Shown in pieces: positions 43,374 through 51,828 of a stretch of DNA of 64,000 nucleotides (the first letter of the stretch is position 1; each line of letters begins with the position of its first letter). The notes beneath the pieces were generated by a model. That model did no database searches. It saw only the letters and a list, made by a program, of their open reading frames with translations, and had not been told where the DNA came from. The stretch is from Pantoea alhagi (GTDB lineage Bacteria > Pseudomonadota > Gammaproteobacteria > Enterobacterales > Enterobacteriaceae): contig NZ_CP019706.1 of NCBI RefSeq assembly GCF_002101395.1, positions 4,092,001-4,156,000 on the forward strand, read 5' to 3'. The position numbers were made by a program, and so were the translations under genes.

Positions 43374-44615
43374 TTAAACGCGACGGAAAATCAGCGATCC
43401 GTTGGTACCGCCGAAACCGAAGGAGTTACACAGCGCATATTCCAGTCCCTTAACCTGACGTGCGGTATGAGGAACGAAATCGAGATCGCAGCCTTCATCC
43501 GGGTTATCAAGGTTAATGGTCGGTGGAATCGCCTGGTCGCGTAGCGCAAGAATCGAGTAAATTGATTCTACCGCGCCTGCCGCACCCAGCAGGTGACCCG
43601 TCATCGACTTGGTCGAGCTGACCATCACGCTGGAGGCCGCTGCGCCAAACACTGACTTAACCGCCTGCGCTTCAGCCTTATCGCCAGCTGGCGTTGAGGT
43701 TCCGTGAGCGTTAACGTAGCCAACCTGCTCTGGCGTCAGCTGCGCGTCTTTCAGCGCATTGATCATCGCCAGTGCAGCACCAGCACCATCTTCCGGCGGA
43801 GAAGTCATATGGTAAGCATCGCTGCTCATACCAAAGCCAACCAGCTCGGCATAGATTTTCGCGCCGCGCTTTTTAGCATGCTCATACTCTTCCAGCATGA
43901 TAATGCCTGCGCCATCACCCAACACAAAACCATCGCGATCTTTATCCCACGGACGGCTGGCCGCCTGTGGATTATCGTTACGCGTGGAGAGCGCGCGCGC
44001 CGCGCCAAAGCCGCCTACGCCCAAAGGCGTACTGGCTTTTTCCGCACCGCCAGCCAGCATCGCATCCGCGTCGCCGTAGGCAATCATACGAGCCGCATGG
44101 CCGATGTTATGCACGCCTGTTGTACAGGCGGTCGCAACGGAAATGCTTGGCCCACGCAGACCATACATAATGGTCAGATGACCGGCCACCATATTAACAA
44201 TGGTAGAAGGCACAAAGAACGGACTGATTTTACGCGGACCGCCTTTTACCAGCGACGCGTGGTTTTCCTCAATCAGCCCTAACCCGCCAATGCCTGAACC
44301 GATAGCAGCGCCGATGCGAGTCGCGTTTTCTTCGGTAACAACCAGGCCGGAATCCTGCATGGCCTGTATGCCAGCGACAATTCCATATTGAATGAAGGCA
44401 TCCATCTTGCGCTGTTCTTTGCGCGAGATGATCTCTTCACAGTTAAAATCCTTTACTAAGCCAGCAAAACGCGTTGCGTAGGCACTAGTATCGAAATGGT
44501 CGATCAGGCTGATGCCACTCTGCCCGGCAAGGAGAGCACTCCAGGTTGACTCTACGGTATTGCCGACAGGAGACAACATGCCAAGACCGGTCACAACTAC
44601 ACGACGCTTAGACAC
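43374..44615 (-). CDS. fabF: beta-ketoacyl-ACP synthase II
   Basis: FabF elongates acyl-ACP and converts palmitoleate to cis-vaccenate precursors, a temperature-sensitive step in E. coli. The 413-aa product has the Cys-His-His triad: Cys164 in ATACTTGVHN, His in NAHGTSTPAGD and His in KSMTGHLLGAAGA. It is last in the fab cluster; a terminator-like hairpin separates it from acpP, which would lower its expression relative to ACP. Confidence 0.98.
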   Translation of the reverse strand: MSKRRVVVTGLGMLSPVGNTVESTWSALLAGQSGISLIDHFDTSAYATRFAGLVKDFNCEEIISRKEQRKMDAFIQYGIVAGIQAMQDSGLVVTEENATRIGAAIGSGIGGLGLIEENHASLVKGGPRKISPFFVPSTIVNMVAGHLTIMYGLRGPSISVATACTTGVHNIGHAARMIAYGDADAMLAGGAEKASTPLGVGGFGAARALSTRNDNPQAASRPWDKDRDGFVLGDGAGIIMLEEYEHAKKRGAKIYAELVGFGMSSDAYHMTSPPEDGAGAALAMINALKDAQLTPEQVGYVNAHGTSTPAGDKAEAQAVKSVFGAAASSVMVSSTKSMTGHLLGAAGAVESIYSILALRDQAIPPTINLDNPDEGCDLDFVPHTARQVKGLEYALCNSFGFGGTNGSLIFRRV

Positions 44616-44660
44616 GTTCGTCCTCCAGGGAGGGAAAGATTGACACTATGTGGGACGGAT

Positions 44661-44690
44661 AAAAACTCAGGCGGTCGAGTGACCGCCTGA
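44661..44690 (-). terminator. acpP-fabF intercistronic terminator
   Basis: TCAGGCGGTC-GAGT-GACCGCCTGA is a perfect 10-bp stem with a 4-nt loop, followed on the minus strand by GTTTTTATCC. It lies 10 bp past the acpP stop. It probably attenuates rather than fully stops reading into fabF. Confidence 0.75.
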
Positions 44691-44700
44691 TGGTAGTTCA

Positions 44701-44937
44701 TTAGGCCTGATGGCTATTGATGTAATCAATGGCAGCCTGAACGGTAGTGATCTTCTCAGCTTCTTCGTCCGGAATCTCAGTATCAAACTCTTCTTCCAGA
44801 GCCATTACCAGCTCAACGGTATCAAGAGAATCAGCGCCAAGATCTTCAACGAAAGATTTTTCGTTGGTGACTTCTTCCTGCTTAACGCCAAGCTGCTCGG
44901 AGATGATTTTCTTAACGCGTTCTTCGATAGTGCTCAT
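44701..44937 (-). CDS. acpP: acyl carrier protein
   Basis: AcpP carries growing acyl chains on a phosphopantetheine arm. The 78-aa product is nearly identical to E. coli ACP: DLGADSLDTVELVM with the prosthetic-group Ser37 (Ser36 of the mature protein), and a strongly acidic composition. MSTIEERVKKI sets the start at 44937. The frame is open upstream to 45042 but that region is a promoter. GATAGGAAATT precedes the ATG. Confidence 0.98.
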   Translation of the reverse strand: MSTIEERVKKIISEQLGVKQEEVTNEKSFVEDLGADSLDTVELVMALEEEFDTEIPDEEAEKITTVQAAIDYINSHQA

Positions 44938-44982
44938 ACTATTAAATTTCCTATCAAAACTCGCTTTCGCGATGGTTTTCGT

Positions 44983-45010
44983 AGTGTATAAAAAGTTGGA
45001 AAAGATGCAA
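44983..45010 (-). promoter_or_regulatory. acpP promoter
   Basis: On the minus strand TTGCAT (45005-45010), 16 bp, TACACT (44983-44988) fit a sigma-70 promoter about 46 bp before the acpP ATG. An extra promoter here would explain high ACP levels. Confidence 0.6.
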
Positions 45011-45091
45011 CTCAATCCCGGCTGGTCCAACCACGATTTCACGCTATTTTGCGGCTATTACCGCAATTAACGCAAATAATTTTCGTAATTA

Positions 45092-45826
45092 TCAGACCAT
45101 GTACATTCCGCCATTGACATGCAGCGTCTCACCAGTGATGTACGCTGCCTCGTCAGAGGCTAAAAATGCAACGGCATTGGCGATTTCCTGCGCGTCGCCA
45201 AGACGACCTGCAGGAACTTCGGCCAGGATGCCAGCGCGCTGATCTTCGCTCAACGCACGCGTCATGTCGGTTTCAATGAAACCAGGAGCCACGACGTTAA
45301 CGGTAATACCACGTGACGCAACTTCGCGCGCCAGTGACTTGCTGAAGCCGATCAAACCCGCTTTTGCTGCCGCGTAGTTTGCCTGGCCTGCATTACCCAT
45401 GGTACCAACAACGGAACCGATGGTAATGATACGGCCCACACGTTTTTTCATCATGGCGCGCATAACCGCTTTGGATAAGCGGAAAACGGAGGTCAGATTG
45501 GTATCCACAATGGATTGCCACTCGTCATCCTTCATGCGCATCAGAAGATTATCACGCGTAATGCCAGCATTATTGACTAAAATATCCACCTCGCCAAATT
45601 CGGCACGGATATTTTCCAGTACGCTTTCAATTGACGCGGGATCGGTAACGTTCAGCAGAAAGCCTTTACCGCTCTCTCCCAGGTAAGCGCTGATCGCATC
45701 TGCGCCGCTCTGGCTGGTTGCCGTGCCGATCACTTTCGCACCGCGTGCCACCAGCGTTTCCGCAATAGCGCGACCAATACCACGACTGGCACCGGTTACC
45801 AGGGCAATTTTTCCTTCGAAGCTCAT
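45092..45826 (-). CDS. fabG: 3-oxoacyl-ACP reductase
   Basis: FabG reduces beta-ketoacyl-ACP with NADPH. The 244-aa SDR enzyme has TGASRGIGRAIAE, NNAGITRDN, and the triad Ser138 (TIGSVVG), Tyr151 and Lys155 (YAAAKAG), and it ends TLHVNGGMYMV. It starts 12 bp after fabD and is followed by a 154-bp gap with the acpP promoter. Confidence 0.98.
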   Translation of the reverse strand: MSFEGKIALVTGASRGIGRAIAETLVARGAKVIGTATSQSGADAISAYLGESGKGFLLNVTDPASIESVLENIRAEFGEVDILVNNAGITRDNLLMRMKDDEWQSIVDTNLTSVFRLSKAVMRAMMKKRVGRIITIGSVVGTMGNAGQANYAAAKAGLIGFSKSLAREVASRGITVNVVAPGFIETDMTRALSEDQRAGILAEVPAGRLGDAQEIANAVAFLASDEAAYITGETLHVNGGMYMV

Positions 45827-45838
45827 TTTTATCCTCTG

Positions 45839-46768
45839 TTATTGTTCAAGCGCCGCTGCCAGGCTGGCGGGATCATTTACCGCCGAGGCTGTCAGGGTGT
45901 CAACAATACGTTTCGTCAGGCCCGTCAGGACTTTACCCGGACCGACTTCCAGCAGCGAGGTCACGCCCTGCGCCGCCATAAATTCTACACATTCCGTCCA
46001 GCGTACCGGGCTGTAGAGCTGACGTACCAGCGCGCTGCGAATCGCTTCTGGCGAGGTTTCGCATTTTACATCAACATTATTAACTACCGGTAAGGCTGGC
46101 GCGTTAAAAGTCATACTTTCCAGCGCAACCGCCAGTTTATCTGCAGCAGGCTTCATTAGTGCACAGTGAGACGGCACACTTACCGGCAGCGGCAGCGCAC
46201 GTTTTGCGCCGGCAGCTTTACAGGCCGCGCCCGCACGTTCAACCGCGTCTTTATGTCCAGCAATCACAACCTGGCCCGGCGAGTTAAAGTTTACCGGCGA
46301 TACCACTTCTCCCTGCGCAGCCTCTTCACAGGCCTGCTGGATAGCGGCATCATCAAGGCCGATAATCGCCTGCATCGCGCCAGTACCGGCCGGTACCGCT
46401 TCCTGCATCAGTTTCCCGCGCAGCTCAACCAGTTTGATCGCTTCGGCAAAATCCAGCACGCCTGCACATACCAGCGCAGAATATTCGCCCAGACTGTGTC
46501 CAGCCATCATCGCAGGCGTTTTACCGCCTTTCTGCTGCCACAGACGAAAGAGCGCAACCGAGGCGGCCAGCAGCGCAGGCTGCGTTTGCCAGGTTTTGTT
46601 TAATTCTTCTGCGGGACCCTGCTGCGTCAGTTGCCAAAGATCGTAACCCAACGCGTCAGAAGCCTCTTTAAAGGTTGCTTCGACAATCGGGTTGTCCGCT
46701 GCCAGCTCAGCCAGCATGCCAACGGTTTGCGAACCCTGACCTGGGAAAACCATTGCAAATTGCGTCAT
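45839..46768 (-). CDS. fabD: malonyl-CoA:ACP transacylase
   Basis: FabD loads malonate onto ACP. The 309-aa product has FPGQGSQTVGM, the nucleophile Ser92 in AGHSLGEYSAL, and the catalytic His in VSVPSHCALM (about 201). It lies between fabH and fabG, 15 bp after fabH, in the classical order. Confidence 0.98.
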   Translation of the reverse strand: MTQFAMVFPGQGSQTVGMLAELAADNPIVEATFKEASDALGYDLWQLTQQGPAEELNKTWQTQPALLAASVALFRLWQQKGGKTPAMMAGHSLGEYSALVCAGVLDFAEAIKLVELRGKLMQEAVPAGTGAMQAIIGLDDAAIQQACEEAAQGEVVSPVNFNSPGQVVIAGHKDAVERAGAACKAAGAKRALPLPVSVPSHCALMKPAADKLAVALESMTFNAPALPVVNNVDVKCETSPEAIRSALVRQLYSPVRWTECVEFMAAQGVTSLLEVGPGKVLTGLTKRIVDTLTASAVNDPASLAAALEQ

Positions 46769-46783
46769 CTTTTGTTCCTTCGA

Positions 46784-47737
46784 TTAAAAACGAACCAGAG
46801 CCGAGCCCCAGGTAAATCCACCACCAAAGGCCTCCAGCAGAACCAACTGGCCCGGCTTAATACGTCCATCGCGCACCGCTTCATCCAGCGCAGCCGGTAC
46901 GGAAGCAGCGGAAGTATTGCCATGACGGTCAAGCGTAACGACGACTTTATCCATGCCCATACCCAGCTTTTTCGCCGTGGCGTTAATAATGCGCAGGTTA
47001 GCCTGATGCGGCACCAGCCAGTCGATTTCGGCGCGTTCAAGGTTATTGGCCGCCAGCGTCTCATCAACGATATGCGCCAGTTCGGTTACCGCGACCTTAA
47101 ACACTTCATTACCGGACATGGTGAGATAAGCCGGTTGATCCTGCTGCGCACGGTTCTGATAAGGCAGCGTCAGCAGCTGGCCATAGCGGCCGTCGGCGTG
47201 CAGATGGGTAGAAATAATGCCAGGCTCTTCGCTGGCGGAAAGCACGACGGCGCCTGCGCCATCGCCAAACAGAATAATGGTGCCGCGATCGTTGGGATCA
47301 AGCGTGCGTGCCAGCACATCAGCGCCAATCACCAGCGCATGTTTTACCGCGCCGTTTTTAATGTATTGGTCGGCAACGCTCAGCCCATAGGTAAAGCCGG
47401 CGCAGGCGGCGGCCAGATCGAAAGCCGCGCAGTCTTTGATCTCCAGCATATTCTGGATCATACAGGCTGAGCTGGGGAATGCATGGCTGCCTGACGTGGT
47501 GGCAACGATAATCAGTCCGATATCGTCTTTACTAACGCCAGCCATTTCCAGCGCGCGCTCGGCGGCCTGAAACCCCATCGTCGCAACGGTTTCATCAGGC
47601 GCGGCGATACGTCGCTCACGAATGCCGGTACGAGTGACAATCCACTCATCCGACGTATCCACCATTTTTTCCAGATCGGCGTTAGTCCGCACCTGAGCGG
47701 GCAGATAGCTGCCCGTACCGATAATTTTGGTATACAT
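46784..47737 (-). CDS. fabH: beta-ketoacyl-ACP synthase III
   Basis: FabH condenses acetyl-CoA with malonyl-ACP to start each chain. The 317-aa product has Cys112 in AAACAGFTYGLS, His in LVPHQANLRI and Asn in RHGNTSAAS, the Cys-His-Asn triad. It follows plsX by only 6 bp, so its translation is probably coupled. Confidence 0.98.
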   Translation of the reverse strand: MYTKIIGTGSYLPAQVRTNADLEKMVDTSDEWIVTRTGIRERRIAAPDETVATMGFQAAERALEMAGVSKDDIGLIIVATTSGSHAFPSSACMIQNMLEIKDCAAFDLAAACAGFTYGLSVADQYIKNGAVKHALVIGADVLARTLDPNDRGTIILFGDGAGAVVLSASEEPGIISTHLHADGRYGQLLTLPYQNRAQQDQPAYLTMSGNEVFKVAVTELAHIVDETLAANNLERAEIDWLVPHQANLRIINATAKKLGMGMDKVVVTLDRHGNTSAASVPAALDEAVRDGRIKPGQLVLLEAFGGGFTWGSALVRF

Positions 47738-47743
47738 GTCCGC

Positions 47744-48778
47744 TCAATCACTCCTGGCTAATACAGCCTTTAGGCGCGCGGCAATCCGCTCCGGGACTTG
47801 CCGCCGCACCGCCTGCTCTGCCTGTTCAATTGCTGCGGCAAAAGCGCGTTGATTTGCCGCACCGTGGCTCTTGATAACCAAGCCTCGCAATCCTAACAGA
47901 CAGGCGCCATTGTACTGGTCGGGGTTTAAATGTCCGAAACGCTTAGCCAGCCGTTTTTTAATCCAGCGCTCCAGCAGTTTCATCCACCACGCCCGTTTTT
48001 TGCCTTCGCCAGATGATTTCAACAGCGAAAGAAATATCCTTACCACGCCTTCCAGGGTTTTCAGCGTGACATTGCCCACGAAACCGTCGCAAACCAGTAC
48101 ATCAGTCTTGCCTGTCAGCAGATCGTTGCCTTCAAGGTAGCCGATATAATTAATTTGCGGCGATGCCCTGAGCTGGTTCGCCGCTTCCCGAATCGAATTC
48201 AGCCCTTTGGTTTCTTCCTGGCCGATATTCAGCAATGCCACACGCGGTTTTTCAATGGCTAAGACTTCCTCCGCCATCACCGCACCCATAATGGCAAACT
48301 GCACCAGCATGGCACTGTCAGATTCAACGTTAGCGCCTAAATCCAGTACCACCGTATTACCGCCCGGCTGATTCGGCAACACGGTAGTTAACGCCGGACG
48401 CTCAATGCCGTCCAGCGGTTTCAATAACAGTTTTGCCAGCCCCATTAAGGCACCGGTATTCCCGGCACTAACGCAAGCCTGCGCCTTTCCTTCTTTGACC
48501 AACTCAAGCGCGATGCGCATAGAGCTACCGCGACTGTGGCGGATAGCCTGAGAAGGTTTGGCATCACTGGCGATAACCGATTCGGCAGGAATAACCTGCA
48601 GACGCCGTTGTACAGCGGAATCAGCTTTAGCAAGTAATGGCGTGATAGCGGCGGGATCGCCGATCAGAAGAAGCTGTAATTGCGAATGTAAGGCCAGTGC
48701 CTGCAAAGCTGCAGGCACTGTCACGCAGGGACCGAAGTCCCCGCCCATAGCATCGATGGCCAGGGTCAAACGTGTCAA
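47744..48778 (-). CDS. plsX: phosphate acyltransferase PlsX
   Basis: PlsX makes acyl-phosphate from acyl-ACP, linking fatty acid and phospholipid synthesis. The 344-aa product has IDAMGGDFGP at its N-terminus, HSRGSSMRIAL, SAGNTGALMGLAKLLLK and FVGNVTLKTLEG. It binds the membrane peripherally through its dimer interface. It lies 26 bp after rpmF. Confidence 0.97.
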   Translation of the reverse strand: MTRLTLAIDAMGGDFGPCVTVPAALQALALHSQLQLLLIGDPAAITPLLAKADSAVQRRLQVIPAESVIASDAKPSQAIRHSRGSSMRIALELVKEGKAQACVSAGNTGALMGLAKLLLKPLDGIERPALTTVLPNQPGGNTVVLDLGANVESDSAMLVQFAIMGAVMAEEVLAIEKPRVALLNIGQEETKGLNSIREAANQLRASPQINYIGYLEGNDLLTGKTDVLVCDGFVGNVTLKTLEGVVRIFLSLLKSSGEGKKRAWWMKLLERWIKKRLAKRFGHLNPDQYNGACLLGLRGLVIKSHGAANQRAFAAAIEQAEQAVRRQVPERIAARLKAVLARSD

Positions 48779-48804
48779 AGTATCGCCTTGCGTTGCCGCA
48801 AGTA

Positions 48805-48975
48805 TTACTTAACGATGACCTTGCGACCGCGGTAGTAGCCATCCGCAGTGATGTGGTGACGCAGATGAGTTTCGCCAGAAACTTTATCTACGGACAGAGT
48901 GGAAGTGGTCAGCGCATCGTGAGAACGACGCATGCCACGTTTGGAACGGGTTGGTTTATTCTGTTGTACGGCCAT
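48805..48975 (-). CDS. rpmF: 50S ribosomal protein L32
   Basis: This 56-aa basic protein reads MAVQQNKPTRSKRGMRRSHD at its start and DGYYRGRKVIVK at its end, which is L32. E. coli L32 is 57 residues with Met; a one-residue gap occurs around ALTTSTLSVD. There is a good ribosome site (AGGAGTAAGG) before the ATG. It sits between yceD and plsX as in E. coli, joining ribosome and lipid synthesis in one transcript. Confidence 0.97.
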   Translation of the reverse strand: MAVQQNKPTRSKRGMRRSHDALTTSTLSVDKVSGETHLRHHITADGYYRGRKVIVK

Positions 48976-48989
48976 GGACCTTACTCCTA

Positions 48990-49511
48990 TTACTTACGCT
49001 TTAAACTGGCTAATACGGCGAATGGGTTTGGTTTCTCCGCCTCTTCAGGCAGTTTGCCAAAGACCATGTCCGCGTCGGACACTTCACAGTGTTCAGAATC
49101 ATGCACCGGAACTACAGGCAGGGCGAGGATAACTTCATCTTCAACCACCGCCAGCAGATCGATCTCACCGAAGTCGTTGACTTCGATCGGCTCGTAGGCT
49201 TCCGGCAACGCATCAGCCTGCGCATCATCTGCGACGGGACTGAAGCAATACGTTACGTGAACCTGATGTGCAAATGGCTTGTTGCAGCGCTGGCAGCTCA
49301 GCGTGACGCTAACGTCAGCCGTTCCTTTCAGAACAGCCAGACGCTGGTTATCAACGGCAAACGACATAACGCATTGTACATCACTGTCCACACTAACAAC
49401 GGTATCGGCTACGCGCTCCACCTGTTGAGGCGTATAGACGCCCGCATAATCAAGGCGTTTTTGAGCGGCGCGAACCGGATCGATTGTCAGGGGTAATTTT
49501 ACCTTTTGCAT
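48990..49511 (-). CDS. yceD: 23S rRNA accumulation protein YceD (DUF177)
   Basis: YceD is needed for normal 23S rRNA accumulation in bacteria and plastids. The 173-aa product has the DUF177 cysteine pair in LSCQRCNKPF, the second conserved block DFGEIDLLAVVEDEVILALPVVP, and a C-terminal ANPFAVLASLK-like end (PNPFAVLASLKRK). It starts the yceD-rpmF-plsX-fab cluster and is divergent from yceF over a 142-bp gap. Confidence 0.93.
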   Translation of the reverse strand: MQKVKLPLTIDPVRAAQKRLDYAGVYTPQQVERVADTVVSVDSDVQCVMSFAVDNQRLAVLKGTADVSVTLSCQRCNKPFAHQVHVTYCFSPVADDAQADALPEAYEPIEVNDFGEIDLLAVVEDEVILALPVVPVHDSEHCEVSDADMVFGKLPEEAEKPNPFAVLASLKRK

Positions 49512-49653
49512 AGGGCGCGCATATTAACTTTGTAACGACAGAGAGTCAAAGAAAAAGGCTGTTTAACAGCATCTTTCACTTGGTATTCGCATCCAATGCG
49601 GCGGACAGTTTAAAATGTCTGCATCCGATTCGCTATATTTTAACTGAAAAAAT

Positions 49654-50244
49654 ATGACACAGCTGATTTTAGCTTCAACCTCTCCCTTTCGTCAGGCGCT
49701 GTTAAATAAACTCGGCCTCTCTTTTATTACCGCTGCGCCAGAGGTGGATGAGACGCCGCTGCCAGATGAAAAGGCGCCGCAGCTGGTAGAACGGCTGGCG
49801 CAGGCCAAAGCCCAGGCGCTGGCGGCGCATTATCCACACGGCTGGATTATTGGCTCCGATCAGGTTTGCGTACTGGAAGGCAAAATAACCGGCAAGCCGC
49901 ATACGGAAGAAAATGCGCGTGCGCAGTTACGCGCCGCCAGCGGAAAAGTTATTACCTTTTATACCGGGCTGGCGCTTTATTGCGCTGACAAAAAACGCCT
50001 GCTCTCTCTTTATGAAACATTCCATGTCGGTTTCCGCTCATTAAGCGAAGCAGAAATTCATGCCTATGTCGCCATTGAGCAGCCGTTACAGTGTGCCGGC
50101 AGTTTTAAAAGCGAAGGTTTAGGCATTACATTATTCGATCGGCTGGAAGGACGCGATCCTAATACACTCGTGGGGCTGCCGCTGATCGCACTGTGCGATA
50201 TGCTGCGTGAAGTGGGGATTAATCCTTTAACCACGGGGCGATAA
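49654..50244 (+). CDS. yceF: 7-methyl-GTP pyrophosphatase (Maf family)
   Basis: YceF is the Maf-type house-cleaning enzyme that hydrolyses m7GTP. In 196 aa (E. coli 194) it shows ASTSPFRQALLNKL, GSDQVCVLEGKITGKP with the metal-binding Asp, and the C-terminal GLGITLFDRLEGRDPNTLVGLPL. The start has a weak ribosome site (CTGAAAAAAT). It is a single gene with its own terminator. Confidence 0.95.
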   Translation: MTQLILASTSPFRQALLNKLGLSFITAAPEVDETPLPDEKAPQLVERLAQAKAQALAAHYPHGWIIGSDQVCVLEGKITGKPHTEENARAQLRAASGKVITFYTGLALYCADKKRLLSLYETFHVGFRSLSEAEIHAYVAIEQPLQCAGSFKSEGLGITLFDRLEGRDPNTLVGLPLIALCDMLREVGINPLTTGR

Positions 50245-50260
50245 ACAGCGTATGCGATAG

Positions 50261-50290
50261 CCTGATGCGACGCGCCGCATCAGGTTTTCT
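50261..50290 (+). terminator. yceF intrinsic terminator
   Basis: CCTGATGCG and CGCATCAGG form a perfect 9-bp stem with a 6-nt loop, followed by TTTTCTT. It separates the convergent yceF and rluC genes. Confidence 0.8.
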
Positions 50291-50302
50291 TATGTAAAGG
50301 CG

Positions 50303-51256
50303 TTACGACGGTTTACGCAACACCGCCAGGCATTGTTTCAGTTCATCATCCAGCGGTGCTTCAATGCGCATTCTGTCGCCGCTGTGGGGATGATTAAAGC
50401 TGAGCGCCGCTGCATGCAGGAACAGACGACGCAGGCCGGTAGCGCTTAACTGCTTATCAAACTCCCGTTCGCCATAGCGATCGTCAAAGGCGATGGGGTG
50501 ACCGGCATGCAGGGTATGAACACGAATCTGATGCGTACGGCCGGTTACCGGGCTGGCTTTTACCAGCGTAGCGAACGCATAGCGCTCTTCTACCTTAAAG
50601 CGCGTCTCGGAGGGCTTCCCTTCGCTGCTCACGCGGACAATGCGCTCGCCGCTTTGCAGAATATTTTTCAGCAGCGGTGCCTGCACCGCTTTTATATGCG
50701 AAGGCCACTGACCGCGCACCAACGCCAGATAATCCTTCTGCATGCCTTTTTCACGCAGCTGCTCATGCAGCGAACGCAGCGCGGAGCGCTTTTTCGCCAC
50801 CAGCAGCACACCTGAAGTATCGCGGTCAAGGCGATGCACCAGTTCAAGGAAGCGAGCTTCCGGGCGCAGTGCGCGCAGCCCTTCGATCACGCCGAAGCTT
50901 AAGCCGCTGCCGCCATGCACCGCCGTACCGGACGGTTTATTCAATATCAGAATGTATTCATCTTCATAAAGAATCGCATCCTTCAGGCTGGCAACGCGCT
51001 CGAGCTTCGGCGAAATGGCGGCTTCCTCGCGCTCTGCCACGCGTACCGGCGGAATGCGAACCTCATCCCCGGCCTGCAGTTTATATTCAGGCTTGATGCG
51101 TTTTTTATTCACGCGCACTTCGCCCTTACGCAAAATGCGATAAATCATGCTTTTCGGCACGCCTTTAAGCTGCGTGCGCAAAAAATTGTCGATGCGCTGT
51201 CCCGCTTCTTCAGCGGAAATGGCGACGATTTGTACCGATGGCGTATTCATATTCAT
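50303..51256 (-). CDS. rluC: 23S rRNA pseudouridine(955/2504/2580) synthase
   Basis: RluC modifies U955, U2504 and U2580 of 23S rRNA. It has an S4 RNA-binding domain (about 20-80, DNFLRTQLKGVPKSMIYRILRKGEV), and the RluA-type catalytic motif LVHRLDRDTSGVLL with Asp144. The start is ATG 51256 or 51250 (MNMNTPSVQIVA), with 317 aa; the open frame to 51358 has no homology. It is divergent from rne with a long leader between. Confidence 0.95.
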   Translation of the reverse strand: MNMNTPSVQIVAISAEEAGQRIDNFLRTQLKGVPKSMIYRILRKGEVRVNKKRIKPEYKLQAGDEVRIPPVRVAEREEAAISPKLERVASLKDAILYEDEYILILNKPSGTAVHGGSGLSFGVIEGLRALRPEARFLELVHRLDRDTSGVLLVAKKRSALRSLHEQLREKGMQKDYLALVRGQWPSHIKAVQAPLLKNILQSGERIVRVSSEGKPSETRFKVEERYAFATLVKASPVTGRTHQIRVHTLHAGHPIAFDDRYGEREFDKQLSATGLRRLFLHAAALSFNHPHSGDRMRIEAPLDDELKQCLAVLRKPS

Positions 51257-51430
51257 GGGCGGCGATTCTAATGAGTGGCGGATAATAGCGCCACTTCTTT
51301 TTCTGTGCTTAACTGACAACGTACCGCCAATTTTGCGGCCTGTTTCATACTTTTCCACAGTGGTGGTGAAAAAGCCTGCAAAATGAATGTGTAATGCTGC
51401 AAGAAAGTTTATCAGTAATGAAAAGTCACC

Positions 51431-51460
51431 TTGCTATAACAAGGTTAGCAATGGAATAAT
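51431..51460 (+). promoter_or_regulatory. rne promoter (P1-like)
   Basis: TTGCTA (51431-51436), 18 bp, AATAAT (51455-51460) predict a start near 51467. This would give a leader of about 361-362 nt, as long as the known E. coli rne leader. The agreement in length supports the call. Confidence 0.55.
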
Positions 51461-51466
51461 GGCCCG

Positions 51467-51828
51467 GTCTCCTGAGCGCTTACCGTCAGGAAACCATAAA
51501 TAGCGAATTAAGAAATTTTGCCGGATAGCACATACACGCAGCAATGGCGTAAGACGTATTGTGAAATCAGGCATTTAGCGGGCTGCGGGTTGCAGCCTGG
51601 ACGATAAGACGGGATTGACTCTCTCTGGTAAATTCAGTGGCGGTTCCCTCATCCGAGCGCTGTTTTTCCTTATAAAAACAGGCTGCCGAGATTTTTGCGC
51701 CCCTTGAGCGACCGACAACCGTGAGGTTGACGATGAAGCGATAAGACACGGGGCCGTCGGTTATTCTTCGTCCAGTGTTACTTAGCCCGCAGCTTAGTCA
51801 CTCACGTAAGAATAACGAGTACGTTACG
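51467..51828 (+). promoter_or_regulatory. rne autoregulatory 5' leader
   Basis: No gene is seen in these 362 bp. Several hairpins can form, the strongest GGCTGC-GGGTT-GCAGCC (51581-51597). In E. coli the leader hairpins hp2 and hp3 let RNase E cleave and so limit its own mRNA. The match here is by position, length and hairpin content. Confidence 0.6.
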
